The notes under the pieces are model-generated. The model worked only from the letters and a program-made list of their open reading frames with translations. It made no database searches and was not told where the DNA came from. A DNA stretch of 6,695 bases from Helicobacteraceae bacterium (GTDB lineage Bacteria > Campylobacterota > Campylobacteria > Campylobacterales > Sulfurimonadaceae), in the NCBI GenBank assembly GCA_027081565.1, contig JALWKG010000067.1, positions 1 through 6,695 on the forward strand, written 5' to 3'. Shown here in pieces: positions 1 through 6,152 of the stretch (its first letter is position 1; the number at the start of each line of letters is the position of its first letter). The translations under genes were made by a program, and so were the position numbers.

Positions 1-2
1 GC

Positions 3-734
3 TTAATATCTTTTTATGATCTCTTTTCGTTTACTCTCATACTCTTTATCTGTCAATATGCCTTGATCTCGAAGGTCTTTGATATAGAGCAGTTGTCCCC
101 CCATATCCTTGGCGCTGCCTTTGGCCACCTTAGCTACACTTCCTGCAGATTTTTCTTCAAAAGTCTCCCCAAAGCGCCAAAATACATAGGCTCTGACAGA
201 GAGGTTTTCTCCAGAGTCCATAATATTGACACTGGTATCAAGAGAGAGACTAATATTTTCATTCATATTATAGTTCAGCCCGACCACTGGTCCTATAGCC
301 ATATCAAAGCCATTGATCTGATACTCTATATTCTCCTTGACATCCATAATCGTGAACTGTGGACCTACCCAAAAACGTAGATTTTTCGAGCGATAGAGAC
401 CAAATTCAAAGGTATTGACTGCCGCGATAGTACGCCGTTTGGCATTAACCGTAGTGGTTGTTGGTTCTTTACTGAAGTTTCCATCAGAAGCATACTGATA
501 AATAGTAGCCTGACCACGAGATTTATAATATTCCAGTCCTAAACGATAACTAAATAACTGGTTCTCTCCTAATGTTAAGGCGTAGGAGAGACCAACACCA
601 GGACTATAGCCGTAATTGACCTCATAGGCACCATTATCACTATCGAAATCATTGAGCATATAAAGTCCCAAACCATCTGAAAAACTCAAAGTAGGGAAGA
701 GGAACAACAGTAATACTAAAACTTTTTTTATCAA
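3..734 (-). CDS. Exported beta-barrel-like protein with C-terminal SHOCT-like domain
   Basis: The 243-residue product opens with a signal peptide (MIKKVLVLLLFLFPTLSFS, cleavage near residue 19). Residues 20-188 are rich in alternating polar and aromatic segments (for example LGLEYYKS, FWVGPQF) and end in the strand-like AYVFWRF, as expected of a small outer-membrane beta-barrel. A charged and Ala/Gly/Ser linker (about 189-211) leads to residues 212-243, which contain KDLRDQGILTDKEYESKRKE, a close match to the short SHOCT helical module. The start is TTG, supported by AAAGGA six bases upstream; the next methionine would remove the signal peptide. An extended -10 lies about 65 bases upstream, so the gene is probably transcribed on its own. 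The barrel assignment rests on sequence character, not on a named family. With its final strand before the tail, the SHOCT part would be expected in the periplasm. The function is unknown. Confidence 0.8.
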   Translation of the reverse strand: MIKKVLVLLLFLFPTLSFSDGLGLYMLNDFDSDNGAYEVNYGYSPGVGLSYALTLGENQLFSYRLGLEYYKSRGQATIYQYASDGNFSKEPTTTTVNAKRRTIAAVNTFEFGLYRSKNLRFWVGPQFTIMDVKENIEYQINGFDMAIGPVVGLNYNMNENISLSLDTSVNIMDSGENLSVRAYVFWRFGETFEEKSAGSVAKVAKGSAKDMGGQLLYIKDLRDQGILTDKEYESKRKEIIKRY

Positions 735-747
735 TGGAATTCCTTTG

Positions 748-765
748 ACACTATGACAATAGTGT
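748..765 (-). other. Leader hairpin next to the ribosome binding site
   Basis: ACACTAT and ATAGTGT form a perfect 7-bp stem around a 4-base loop. On the minus strand it sits in the predicted leader of the barrel gene, one base before the AAAGGA ribosome binding site (741-746). It could protect the mRNA 5' end or affect ribosome access. Read on the plus strand it is followed by T-rich sequence like a terminator, but no plus-strand gene precedes it. Confidence 0.45.
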
Positions 766-798
766 TTTAATATATTTTATTTTGATACATAATAAGAA

Positions 799-807
799 AT
801 TATACCA
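799..807 (-). promoter_or_regulatory. Extended -10 promoter of the barrel gene
   Basis: The minus strand reads TGG followed by TATAAT, a consensus -10 with the TGn extension. No good -35 is seen 16-18 bases upstream, which is common in Campylobacterota sigma70 promoters. Transcription would begin near 792, giving a leader of about 58 bases that carries the hairpin and the ribosome binding site. Confidence 0.55.
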
Positions 808-844
808 TAAGGTAAAAGTATTAAGATCATGAGTAGATAGCAGC

Positions 845-1470
845 TTACTTTTTTGCATACTTTTCAATGATCTTGACAATTCGTCCATAATCTTCTTCAT
901 CAGCAACTTCAGAAGCTGTCATCTCTTCATCACTCACATACTTGTTGCTCGCACCCTCTTTGACCAAGGCCCAGACAACATCTTCGTTGTCCAGTTGTGC
1001 CGCGTAGTAAAGTGGTGTAGCATTATGTTTGTCCACACTGTTGATCTTGGCACCATGTTCTAACAAAAGACGGACGGCACCGGCACTTCCACCTTCAGCC
1101 GCTTTATGAAGAGGGGTAATCCCTTGATGATCTTATGGTTGATAATAGCACCATGTTTTAGAAGACTCCTAATCATACGGTTCCTACCAAGGTAAACCGC
1201 AATATAAAGTGCCGTTTGACCATTTTCCATCTCAACATTGGTATTAGCATTTTTTTGAAGTAAGAACTTGAACATCTCAAAATTCTCATTATAGACCGCT
1301 ACCATAAGAGGCGTTCGGCCATGTTCATCTTGCAGGTTGATCGAAACACCTTTAGCAAGTTGTATCTCTAAACCTTCTATATCATTATAGATAATAGCTT
1401 GATGTATGGGCGCAGAAAAAAGGGTGGATAAAAAAATGGTACTAAAAAAAAGAATTCGTAACATGGCCAA
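845..1470 (-). pseudogene. Exported ankyrin-repeat protein, broken by a single-base frameshift
   Basis: Two overlapping reading frames (1060-1470 and 845-1066) encode the front and back of one ankyrin-repeat protein. The first frame gives a signal peptide (LRILFFSTIFLSTLFSA) and repeats with GRTPLMVAV and GQTALYIAV, then loses the pattern after NHK (codon 113, 1132-1134). Adding one base there restores DHQGITPLHKAA and leads directly into LLLEHGAKIN and ATPLYYAA in the second frame. The repaired protein has about 208 residues and five or so repeats. The signal peptide suggests a periplasmic protein; ankyrin repeats bind other proteins, and the partner is unknown. The start is either TTG at 1470 (AGGA five bases upstream) or ATG at 1464 (AGGA eleven bases upstream). 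The second half shows no decay, so the change is either recent or a sequencing or assembly error. The gene follows dnaK but has its own promoter candidate. Confidence 0.8.
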
Positions 1471-1496
1471 GGCGGTCCTACATATAAATTAAGTTG

Positions 1497-1505
1497 ATTG
1501 TAGCA
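1497..1505 (-). promoter_or_regulatory. Extended -10 promoter of the ankyrin gene
   Basis: The minus strand reads TGC then TACAAT, one mismatch from the consensus -10, with the TGn extension. No clear -35 is present. Transcription would begin near 1490, leaving about 20 bases of leader that include AGGA. It lies downstream of the dnaK hairpin, so the ankyrin gene is probably a separate unit. Confidence 0.45.
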
Positions 1506-1550
1506 TTAAATTCTGAAAGGGGGATGTTTTATGTTTAAGGGGAAGTAGAT

Positions 1551-1573
1551 AAGAACAGCATAAAGCTGTTCTT
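1551..1573 (-). terminator. dnaK: Hairpin terminator after dnaK
   Basis: AAGAACAGC and GCTGTTCTT make a perfect 9-bp stem with a 5-base loop, starting seven bases past the dnaK stop codon. The downstream minus strand (ATCTACTTCCCCTT) is pyrimidine-rich but lacks a true T run, so termination may be incomplete. The hairpin could also protect the mRNA 3' end. Confidence 0.6.
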
Positions 1574-1579
1574 AAAGTG

Positions 1580-3460
1580 TTAGTCGATCTCAGCGTCGAT
1601 GACGTCGTCATCCGCTTTCTTAGCACCAGCATCAGCAGCTTCGCCACCCTGCTCTTTTTGGTACATACGCTCTGCCATTTTGTGGCTTGCATCTGTAAGT
1701 GCTTTGACCTTCGTTTCGATTGTCTCTTTAGTCGCAGACTCATCTTTGATCGTCTCTTTAAGATCATTGATCGCTGCTTCGATGGCTGCTTTTTCATCAG
1801 CTTCAACATCGTCACCCGCTTCAGCAAGTGTCTTCTCTGTCTGAGCGATCAGTGCATCTGCCTGGTTGCGTGCTTCAACAAGTTCTTTACGCTTCTCATC
1901 TTCAGCTTTGTGTGCTTCAGCATCCTGAACCATCTTCTCGATCTCTTCTTCACTGAGTCCAGATGAACCGGAGATCGTGATCTTCTGCTCTTTACCTGTA
2001 CCTTTGTCCATCGCACTTACAGTCAAAATACCGTTGGCATCGATGTCAAATGTCACCTCGATCTGAGGCACACCGCGTGGTGCAGCAGGAATATCAGTCA
2101 ACTCAAACAGTCCTAGAGACTTATTGTCTTTAGCGAACTCACGCTCACCTTGAACAACAGAGATACTTACCGCTGGCTGGTTGTCCTCAGCAGTTGAGAA
2201 GACCTGAGACTTCTTAACCGGGATCGTTGTACCTTTTTCAATGATCTTAGTCGCAACACCACCAAGTGTCTCGATACCAAGTGAAAGTGGCGTAACATCA
2301 AGAAGAAGAACGTCTTTAACATCTCCACGAAGTACACCACCCTGGATCGCTGCACCAAGAGCAACGACTTCATCCGGATTTACACTCTTGTTAAGGTCTT
2401 TGCCTCCAAAATATTCAGAGACTTTCTTCTGTACCAGTGGCACACGAGTAGATCCACCGACCATGATGATCTCTTTGATCTCATTATTATCAAGATCTGA
2501 ATCAGTCATCGCAACTTTGATGTGATCCATAGTCTCATTAACCAGTTCTTCGATCATACCTTCGAACTTCGCACGGGTCAGTTTGACAACAAGGTGTTGT
2601 GGCCCTGCTTCTGTCATCGTGATAAACGGTAGGTTGATCTCTGTCTCCGTTGCAGAAGAGAGCTCTTTTTTAGCATTTTCTGCAGCATCTTTAAGACGCT
2701 GAAGTGCCATTTTGTCATTTTTCAACTCAATACCGTGTGAGTTCTTGAACTCATCGTTCAGAAGGTCAACGATCTTGTTATCAAAGTCGTCACCACCAAG
2801 GAAGGCGTTACCGTCCGTTGAAAGTACTTCGAAAGTACCATCAGAGATCTCAAGTGTTGTAACATCAAATGTTCCACCACCAAGGTCATAAACAAGTACG
2901 TTCTCTTCAGCTTTTGACTCAAGACCATATGCCAATGCAGAAGCCGTTGGCTCATTGATAATACGAAGTACGTTCAGACCTGCGATCGTACCTGCATCTT
3001 TAGTTGCCTTACGCTGTGCATCGTTGAAGTAAGCTGGTACTGTAATAACTGCATCAGTAACTGTACTTCCGATATATGCTTCTGCATCTTCTTTCAGTTT
3101 GGTCAGGATCTTTGCAGAGATCTCCTGTGGAGTATAGACTTTACCTGCAACATCTACTGCTGCAATACCGTCTTTGTTTACAATGTTATAAGTGACCTTG
3201 TCATGCGCTTCTTTGGCATTCTCTTCGTCCATCATCAGACCCATAATACGTTTGATAGAAGAGATCGTCTTCTCCGGGTTTGTGATCGCCTGACGTTTTG
3301 CAGGATCACCTACAAGTACATCACCTTTATCTGTGAACGCAACAACCGATGGTGTTGTGTTTTTACCTTCGCTGTTAGGGATGACTTTTGCTTCACCACC
3401 CTCATAAACTGCGACACATGAATTTGTTGTTCCTAAATCGATTCCTATTACTTTGCTCAT
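1580..3460 (-). CDS. dnaK: Molecular chaperone DnaK (Hsp70)
   Basis: DnaK is the cytoplasmic ATP-driven chaperone that binds exposed hydrophobic segments of proteins, working with DnaJ and GrpE. The 626-residue product has normal length. The nucleotide-binding domain shows GIDLGTTNSC (6-15), VPAYFNDAQR (141-150), INEPTASALAYG (168-179), DLGGGTFDV (192-200) and IMVGGSTRVP. The linker LLLDVTPLSLGIETLGG follows, then the beta-sandwich peptide-binding domain, the helical lid and an acidic tail ending DVIDAEID. No key residue appears to be missing. The frame is open upstream to 3535, but ATG at 3460 is preferred: it has AAAGGA at the right distance and matches the usual DnaK N-terminus. The gene lies 92 bases after grpE and is followed by a hairpin. 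It is probably read from the grpE promoter, and perhaps also from a weaker promoter in the gap. Confidence 0.99.
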   Translation of the reverse strand: MSKVIGIDLGTTNSCVAVYEGGEAKVIPNSEGKNTTPSVVAFTDKGDVLVGDPAKRQAITNPEKTISSIKRIMGLMMDEENAKEAHDKVTYNIVNKDGIAAVDVAGKVYTPQEISAKILTKLKEDAEAYIGSTVTDAVITVPAYFNDAQRKATKDAGTIAGLNVLRIINEPTASALAYGLESKAEENVLVYDLGGGTFDVTTLEISDGTFEVLSTDGNAFLGGDDFDNKIVDLLNDEFKNSHGIELKNDKMALQRLKDAAENAKKELSSATETEINLPFITMTEAGPQHLVVKLTRAKFEGMIEELVNETMDHIKVAMTDSDLDNNEIKEIIMVGGSTRVPLVQKKVSEYFGGKDLNKSVNPDEVVALGAAIQGGVLRGDVKDVLLLDVTPLSLGIETLGGVATKIIEKGTTIPVKKSQVFSTAEDNQPAVSISVVQGEREFAKDNKSLGLFELTDIPAAPRGVPQIEVTFDIDANGILTVSAMDKGTGKEQKITISGSSGLSEEEIEKMVQDAEAHKAEDEKRKELVEARNQADALIAQTEKTLAEAGDDVEADEKAAIEAAINDLKETIKDESATKETIETKVKALTDASHKMAERMYQKEQGGEAADAGAKKADDDVIDAEID

Positions 3461-3502
3461 TTTTAATCCTTTGATTATGTTAAATATTTTTTTATCAGTG
3501 TT

Positions 3503-3531
3503 ATTATATATCACGCTGATATTTTTGTCTG
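3503..3531 (-). promoter_or_regulatory. dnaK: Possible internal promoter for dnaK
   Basis: In the grpE-dnaK gap the minus strand reads CAGACA (3526-3531), a 17-base spacer, then TATAAT (3503-3508). The -10 is perfect and the -35 matches four of six positions. Transcription would start near 3496, about 35 bases before the dnaK ATG. The region is very AT-rich, so chance is a real alternative. Confidence 0.4.
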
Positions 3532-3545
3532 CCACCTAAGTGGCA
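3530..3545 (-). other. Hairpin in the grpE-dnaK gap
   Basis: TGCCAC and GTGGCA form a 6-bp GC-rich stem with a 4-base loop just after the grpE stop codon. No T run follows on the minus strand, so it is unlikely to terminate. A second small palindrome (ATATCA, CGC, TGATAT at 3508-3522) lies downstream. The pair may mark an mRNA processing or stability site separating the grpE and dnaK parts of the transcript. Confidence 0.4.
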
Positions 3546-3552
3546 CTCGTGA

Positions 3553-4095
3553 CTAGTTAGCTATCACGACCATCGCATCACGAAGTGTGCGACCTTTATA
3601 TTTGTACCCTTTTTGGAAGGTACTGACGATCTCGCCACTCTCATGGTCAGGACTGTCTGTTTGCTGGACAGCATGGTGAATATTTGGATCGAACGGTTCG
3701 TCTTCACTCACCGGTGTCACGCCATGTTTCTCCAAGGCTGTCAAAAATTGCTTAATTGTTAACTCGACCCCTTCACTCACTTTTTCAAGGAGTGTCTCAG
3801 GATCTGCATCCATATCCTTAGCTTTCATCGCACCATCAAGGGCGTCCAAAACTGGGATAAGATCTTTTGCAAACTTTTCGTTTGCGTATTCAAGCGCTTG
3901 ATATTTCTCACGCTCAAGACGTTTCTTAATGTTGTCAAAGTCAGCATGAACACGGGCATATTTATCTTCCAGTGTCTGTACCTCTTTTTTCAAAACTTCA
4001 AGTTCGTCTTCGACCTCTTCGACATCTGATTCTACTTGAGTCTCAAGTTCCTCTTCAACCGATTGTGTCTCTTCGTTTTTTTTCTCTTCAGACAT
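3553..4095 (-). CDS. grpE: Nucleotide exchange factor GrpE
   Basis: GrpE releases ADP from DnaK so that the chaperone can bind ATP and let go of its substrate; it acts as a cytoplasmic dimer. The 180-residue product has an acidic, disordered N-terminus (1-30), a long coiled-coil helix (about 31-85, including ARVHADFDNIKKRLEREKY), a four-helix-bundle part (KDLIPVLDALDGAMK) and the C-terminal beta domain that contacts DnaK, with the family motif from FDPNIHHAV to KGYKYKGRTLRDAMVVIA. The length is normal. The start is ATG at 4095; AAGGAG lies 13 bases upstream, which is long, but no nearer start codon is in frame. It is the first gene of the grpE-dnaK operon, with a consensus promoter upstream. 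hrcA does not precede it. Confidence 0.98.
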   Translation of the reverse strand: MSEEKKNEETQSVEEELETQVESDVEEVEDELEVLKKEVQTLEDKYARVHADFDNIKKRLEREKYQALEYANEKFAKDLIPVLDALDGAMKAKDMDADPETLLEKVSEGVELTIKQFLTALEKHGVTPVSEDEPFDPNIHHAVQQTDSPDHESGEIVSTFQKGYKYKGRTLRDAMVVIAN

Positions 4096-4108
4096 AATAG
4101 TTAAGTGA

Positions 4109-4114
4109 CTCCTT
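4109..4114 (-). promoter_or_regulatory. grpE: Distant ribosome binding site of grpE
   Basis: A full AAGGAG lies 13 bases before the grpE ATG, several bases further than usual. There is no in-frame ATG, GTG or TTG between them, so this is the likely site with non-optimal spacing, which may moderate GrpE output. Confidence 0.6.
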
Positions 4115-4131
4115 TCTCATAAGTTGGCAAA

Positions 4132-4160
4132 ATTATAGCATATGAGTCGTTTACTGTCAA
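4132..4160 (-). promoter_or_regulatory. Consensus sigma70 promoter of grpE-dnaK
   Basis: The minus strand carries TTGACA (4155-4160), exactly 17 bases, then TATAAT (4132-4137), with TGC directly before the -10. Both hexamers match the consensus perfectly and the -10 is extended. Transcription should start near 4125, giving about 30 bases of leader with AAGGAG. A promoter this strong on a heat-shock operon suggests either high constant expression or control by a repressor; the inverted repeats around it are candidate operators. Confidence 0.85.
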
Positions 4161-4169
4161 GTGATACTT

Positions 4170-4190
4170 TATAGTTATTGACTAACTATA
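4170..4190. repeat. Inner inverted repeat, candidate operator
   Basis: TATAGTTA and TAACTATA are perfect 8-base inverted arms around TTGAC. The element lies ten bases upstream of the grpE -35 and overlaps the -35 candidate of the plus-strand promoter. Its size and symmetry suit a dimeric repressor or activator. It does not match CIRCE (TTAGCACTC / GAGTGCTAA), the HrcA site. Confidence 0.5.
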
Positions 4191-4205
4191 GTTTAGTCGT
4201 ATAGA
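4178..4205 (+). promoter_or_regulatory. Candidate promoter for the nitroreductase-family gene
   Basis: The plus strand reads TTGACT (4178-4183), 16 bases, then TATAGA (4200-4205). It is back-to-back with the grpE promoter. Transcription would begin near 4212 and leave a long leader of about 170 bases before ATG 4381. That leader is T-rich and contains only tiny reading frames, such as one of 21 residues at 4268-4333 with no clear ribosome binding site. Confidence 0.5.
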
Positions 4206-4380
4206 CTCATATCTAGAAGGCCCTTATTTAGGGAGGTTTCAGGGAAATAGTTATTAAGATAAACTTGATGAATGATACTTTTTTTTCTTCTCCTCATTTA
4301 AACTATTTACTTTTTATTCACTTTTTTTCCTAATTTCGCTCTTGAAGTACACTTTTAACCACGCACTGTATCATTACCCC

Positions 4381-5955
4381 ATGAATACAACAGAGACCAT
4401 ACTGGACTACCACCAGCGCACCAAACATCATCCCAAACGCTATGCTGCTTCTCTTGGGTACATGGACTGGGCCACTCAACCCAATCCGTTTCGCCACTAT
4501 GAAGGTGCTCAAAAAGTACTATTACCACTCACATTTGATCTTCCAACACCTAGTTACAGTGAAGTCATGGGAGCCAAAAGCATCCCTCCGACACCCTTGA
4601 CACTTGTATCGATCTCCCAACTTCTACAGTTTTCACTGGGCATTGCTGCATGGAAATGTTTGGGTGAGGATTGTTGGGCACTGCGTTGTAACGCCTCTAG
4701 CGGTAATTTGCAACCAACAGAGGCAACACTTGTCTTACCTCCTATTGAAGGGATCTCTTCTCAAAGTGTTGTTGTGCATTATAATGTTCAAGAACACGCA
4801 CTTGAGATCCTGGCAGAATTTGAGACAGTGTTTTGGCAAGAGCACCCAGAGAGTCACTACTTCGTAGCACTCAGTTCTATCCCATGGAGAGAGATGTGGA
4901 AATATGGCGAACGCTGCTATCGTTATGTCAACCTTGATCTTGGTCATGCACTCAAGGCGGTTAAAGTCAGTGTTCAAACCTTAGGAGAGGAATATGGTGT
5001 TGTAGAAGAGATCAAAATAGCAGACCTTGAGAAGATCATAGGACTCAACCAGAGAGAACGCTACCACGAGAGTGAACCAGAGATCGCACAACTTCTTTTG
5101 AGCATAGGAGAGAGTGTACCCTCAGTAGAAACACTCTCCCAACTTATAGATAACCTTCCTAAAACCTATGTAGGCAAAGCGAATCTCCTTAGTCCTGCAC
5201 ACCATCCGTGGGAGGCAGTCACACTTGCCATGCAAGCGACACAGATCGATTCTAAACCATCTATCCATCTACCAACTTCACCCGTTACTACGAACCTAAA
5301 TTCTAAATGCTCTACTGACATCAAAGAGATCCTCTTAAAACGTCGCAGTGCACAAGCTATGGACTTTGTGCGTACCAAGATCTCATTAGAGACGTTTAGG
5401 CAACTCTTGGCATCTGTAAAAGCACCCGTAGACAACAGAGTACCTCGTGTTAACTTTGCACTTTTTATACATGATGTCGAAGAACTTGAAAAAGGTCTCT
5501 ACTTCTACCTTCGTAATCCTGAACACAAAAGTTCCTTGAAACGTTTAAGTCGTAACGACTTTCAATGGCAAGAGGTAGAGAAAGATCTCTACTTACTGGA
5601 AACAGGAGACTTCCGCTCTCAAGCCAAGTTCATCTCCTGCTCACAAGACATCGCCAGTGACGGTGCCTTCTCTTTGGCGATGATCACACAGTTTGAAGAA
5701 CCTGTAGCTACTTACGGTGCATCAGAATACAAAAGACTATACTGGGAGTGTGGAGAGATCGGCCAGCAACTCTACCTCGAAGCCACAGCACTCGAACTTA
5801 GTGCTACAGGTATAGGATGCTACCTCGATGATGTTATGCACCGTATGCTAGGACTCGAAGACGAGACCTTTCAGACCATGTACCACTTCACTATTGGGCG
5901 GGCTATTATAGATACTCGGATGAGTGTGAGAGAGCCATACTCCAATCGGGGCTAA
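4381..5955 (+). CDS. Two-domain SagB/ThcOx-type nitroreductase-family protein
   Basis: The 524-residue product has two nitroreductase-like halves, the layout of the SagB/ThcOx family of FMN-dependent oxidoreductases. The first half opens with YHQRTKH (10-16) and DWATQPNPFRHYEGA (29-43), then RCNASSGNLQPTEA (102-115) and YRYVNLDLGHAL (180-191). The second half has KRRSAQAMDF (320-329), EATALELSATGIGCYLDD (467-484) and MYHFTIGRAIIDTR (500-513), typical of FMN-binding nitroreductases. Some relatives oxidise azolines in peptide natural products, but no YcaO cyclase or precursor peptide is nearby, so the substrate is unknown. ATG 4381 is chosen because the family motif follows at once; an upstream TTG (4342) would add 13 residues. 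Neither start has a recognisable ribosome binding site. The stop codon lies in the loop of its own terminator and overlaps the end of the converging gene by four bases. Confidence 0.85.
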   Translation: MNTTETILDYHQRTKHHPKRYAASLGYMDWATQPNPFRHYEGAQKVLLPLTFDLPTPSYSEVMGAKSIPPTPLTLVSISQLLQFSLGIAAWKCLGEDCWALRCNASSGNLQPTEATLVLPPIEGISSQSVVVHYNVQEHALEILAEFETVFWQEHPESHYFVALSSIPWREMWKYGERCYRYVNLDLGHALKAVKVSVQTLGEEYGVVEEIKIADLEKIIGLNQRERYHESEPEIAQLLLSIGESVPSVETLSQLIDNLPKTYVGKANLLSPAHHPWEAVTLAMQATQIDSKPSIHLPTSPVTTNLNSKCSTDIKEILLKRRSAQAMDFVRTKISLETFRQLLASVKAPVDNRVPRVNFALFIHDVEELEKGLYFYLRNPEHKSSLKRLSRNDFQWQEVEKDLYLLETGDFRSQAKFISCSQDIASDGAFSLAMITQFEEPVATYGASEYKRLYWECGEIGQQLYLEATALELSATGIGCYLDDVMHRMLGLEDETFQTMYHFTIGRAIIDTRMSVREPYSNRG

Positions 5956-5974
5956 GTCCGATTTTTTACTTTTT
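5944..5974 (+). terminator. Intrinsic terminator of the nitroreductase-family gene
   Basis: AATCGG (5944-5949) pairs with CCGATT (5958-5963), with a further G-T pair possible, and is followed by TTTTACTTTT. The TAA stop codon falls in the loop. The element also forms the last codons of the gene on the other strand; read that way it lacks a T run, so it should act only on plus-strand transcripts. Confidence 0.7.
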
Positions 5975-6152
5975 GAACTATTTTTACATTTTTTTCATAA
6001 AATTCGGGCTTATTTTTAGTACTTTGTTCGCCCTCAAGTCCTTTTAAAATGGCATCAAGTTCATCTACACAAACCTCACCCTTCATCCCTTTCGTCTCTG
6101 CTCTTATATTACCATCTTCGTCTATCTCTATCGTCACATTATACTCTTGCAT
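5952..6152 (-). CDS. Small DUF2997-like protein
   Basis: The 66-residue product begins with a short beta-strand pattern (YNVTIEIDEDGNIRAETKGM), then KGEVCVDELDAILKGL with one cysteine, then a lysine-rich tail. This matches the usual layout of DUF2997 proteins: a strand, DGN, a KG-x2-C segment and a helix. The assignment is from memory of the family pattern. Its function is unknown; relatives are, as I recall, often encoded near AAA ATPase, DUF1257 (Ycf35-like) and iron-sulfur proteins. The start is ATG 6152, with AAGGAG six bases upstream, inside the end of the radical SAM gene. The genes overlap by 14 bases, so translation is probably coupled. No membrane segment or signal peptide is seen. 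The lysine-rich tail is encoded by A-rich sequence opposite the T-rich region of the plus-strand terminator. Confidence 0.75.
   Translation of the reverse strand: MQEYNVTIEIDEDGNIRAETKGMKGEVCVDELDAILKGLEGEQSTKNKPEFYEKNVKIVQKVKNRT

Larger units (their letters stand above)
4140..4212. repeat. Outer inverted repeat spanning the divergent promoters
   Basis: ATATGAGTC (4140-4148) and GACTCATAT (4204-4212) are perfect 9-base inverted copies 55 bases apart. The left arm lies between the -35 and -10 of the grpE promoter; the right arm touches the -10 candidate of the opposite promoter. A direct copy AGTCGTTTA / AGTCGTATA (4145-4153, 4195-4203) overlaps the same sites. The arrangement suits a regulator that binds both promoters, perhaps with looping. 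This is inference from sequence symmetry. Confidence 0.5.

Noticed and set aside
63..380. A 105-codon plus-strand open frame opposite the barrel gene
   Set aside because: It is antisense to a gene with a signal peptide and good start; its composition looks like reverse-strand codons.
1577..1966. A 129-codon plus-strand open frame opposite the dnaK 3' end
   Set aside because: It lies wholly antisense to a conserved gene, has no homology-like pattern (Cys/Phe-rich as expected from reversed codons) and no ribosome binding site was identified.
3461..3535. Upstream extension of dnaK by 25 residues
   Set aside because: The extension is not DnaK-like, and ATG 3460 has a well-placed AAAGGA and the normal N-terminus.
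4144..4160. HAIR-like HspR site (GAGT ... CAAG) near the grpE -35
   Set aside because: The half-sites have wrong spacing and an insertion compared with CTTGAGT-N7-ACTCAAG.
4221..4233. CCCT / AGGG small stem in the nitroreductase-family leader, with a GGGAGG motif
   Set aside because: Only four base pairs, and no start codon at a suitable distance from the GGGAGG.
4268..4333. A 21-residue leader peptide before the nitroreductase-family gene
   Set aside because: No ribosome binding site, low-complexity Phe/Leu-rich product from a T-rich tract, and no attenuator-like hairpin following it.
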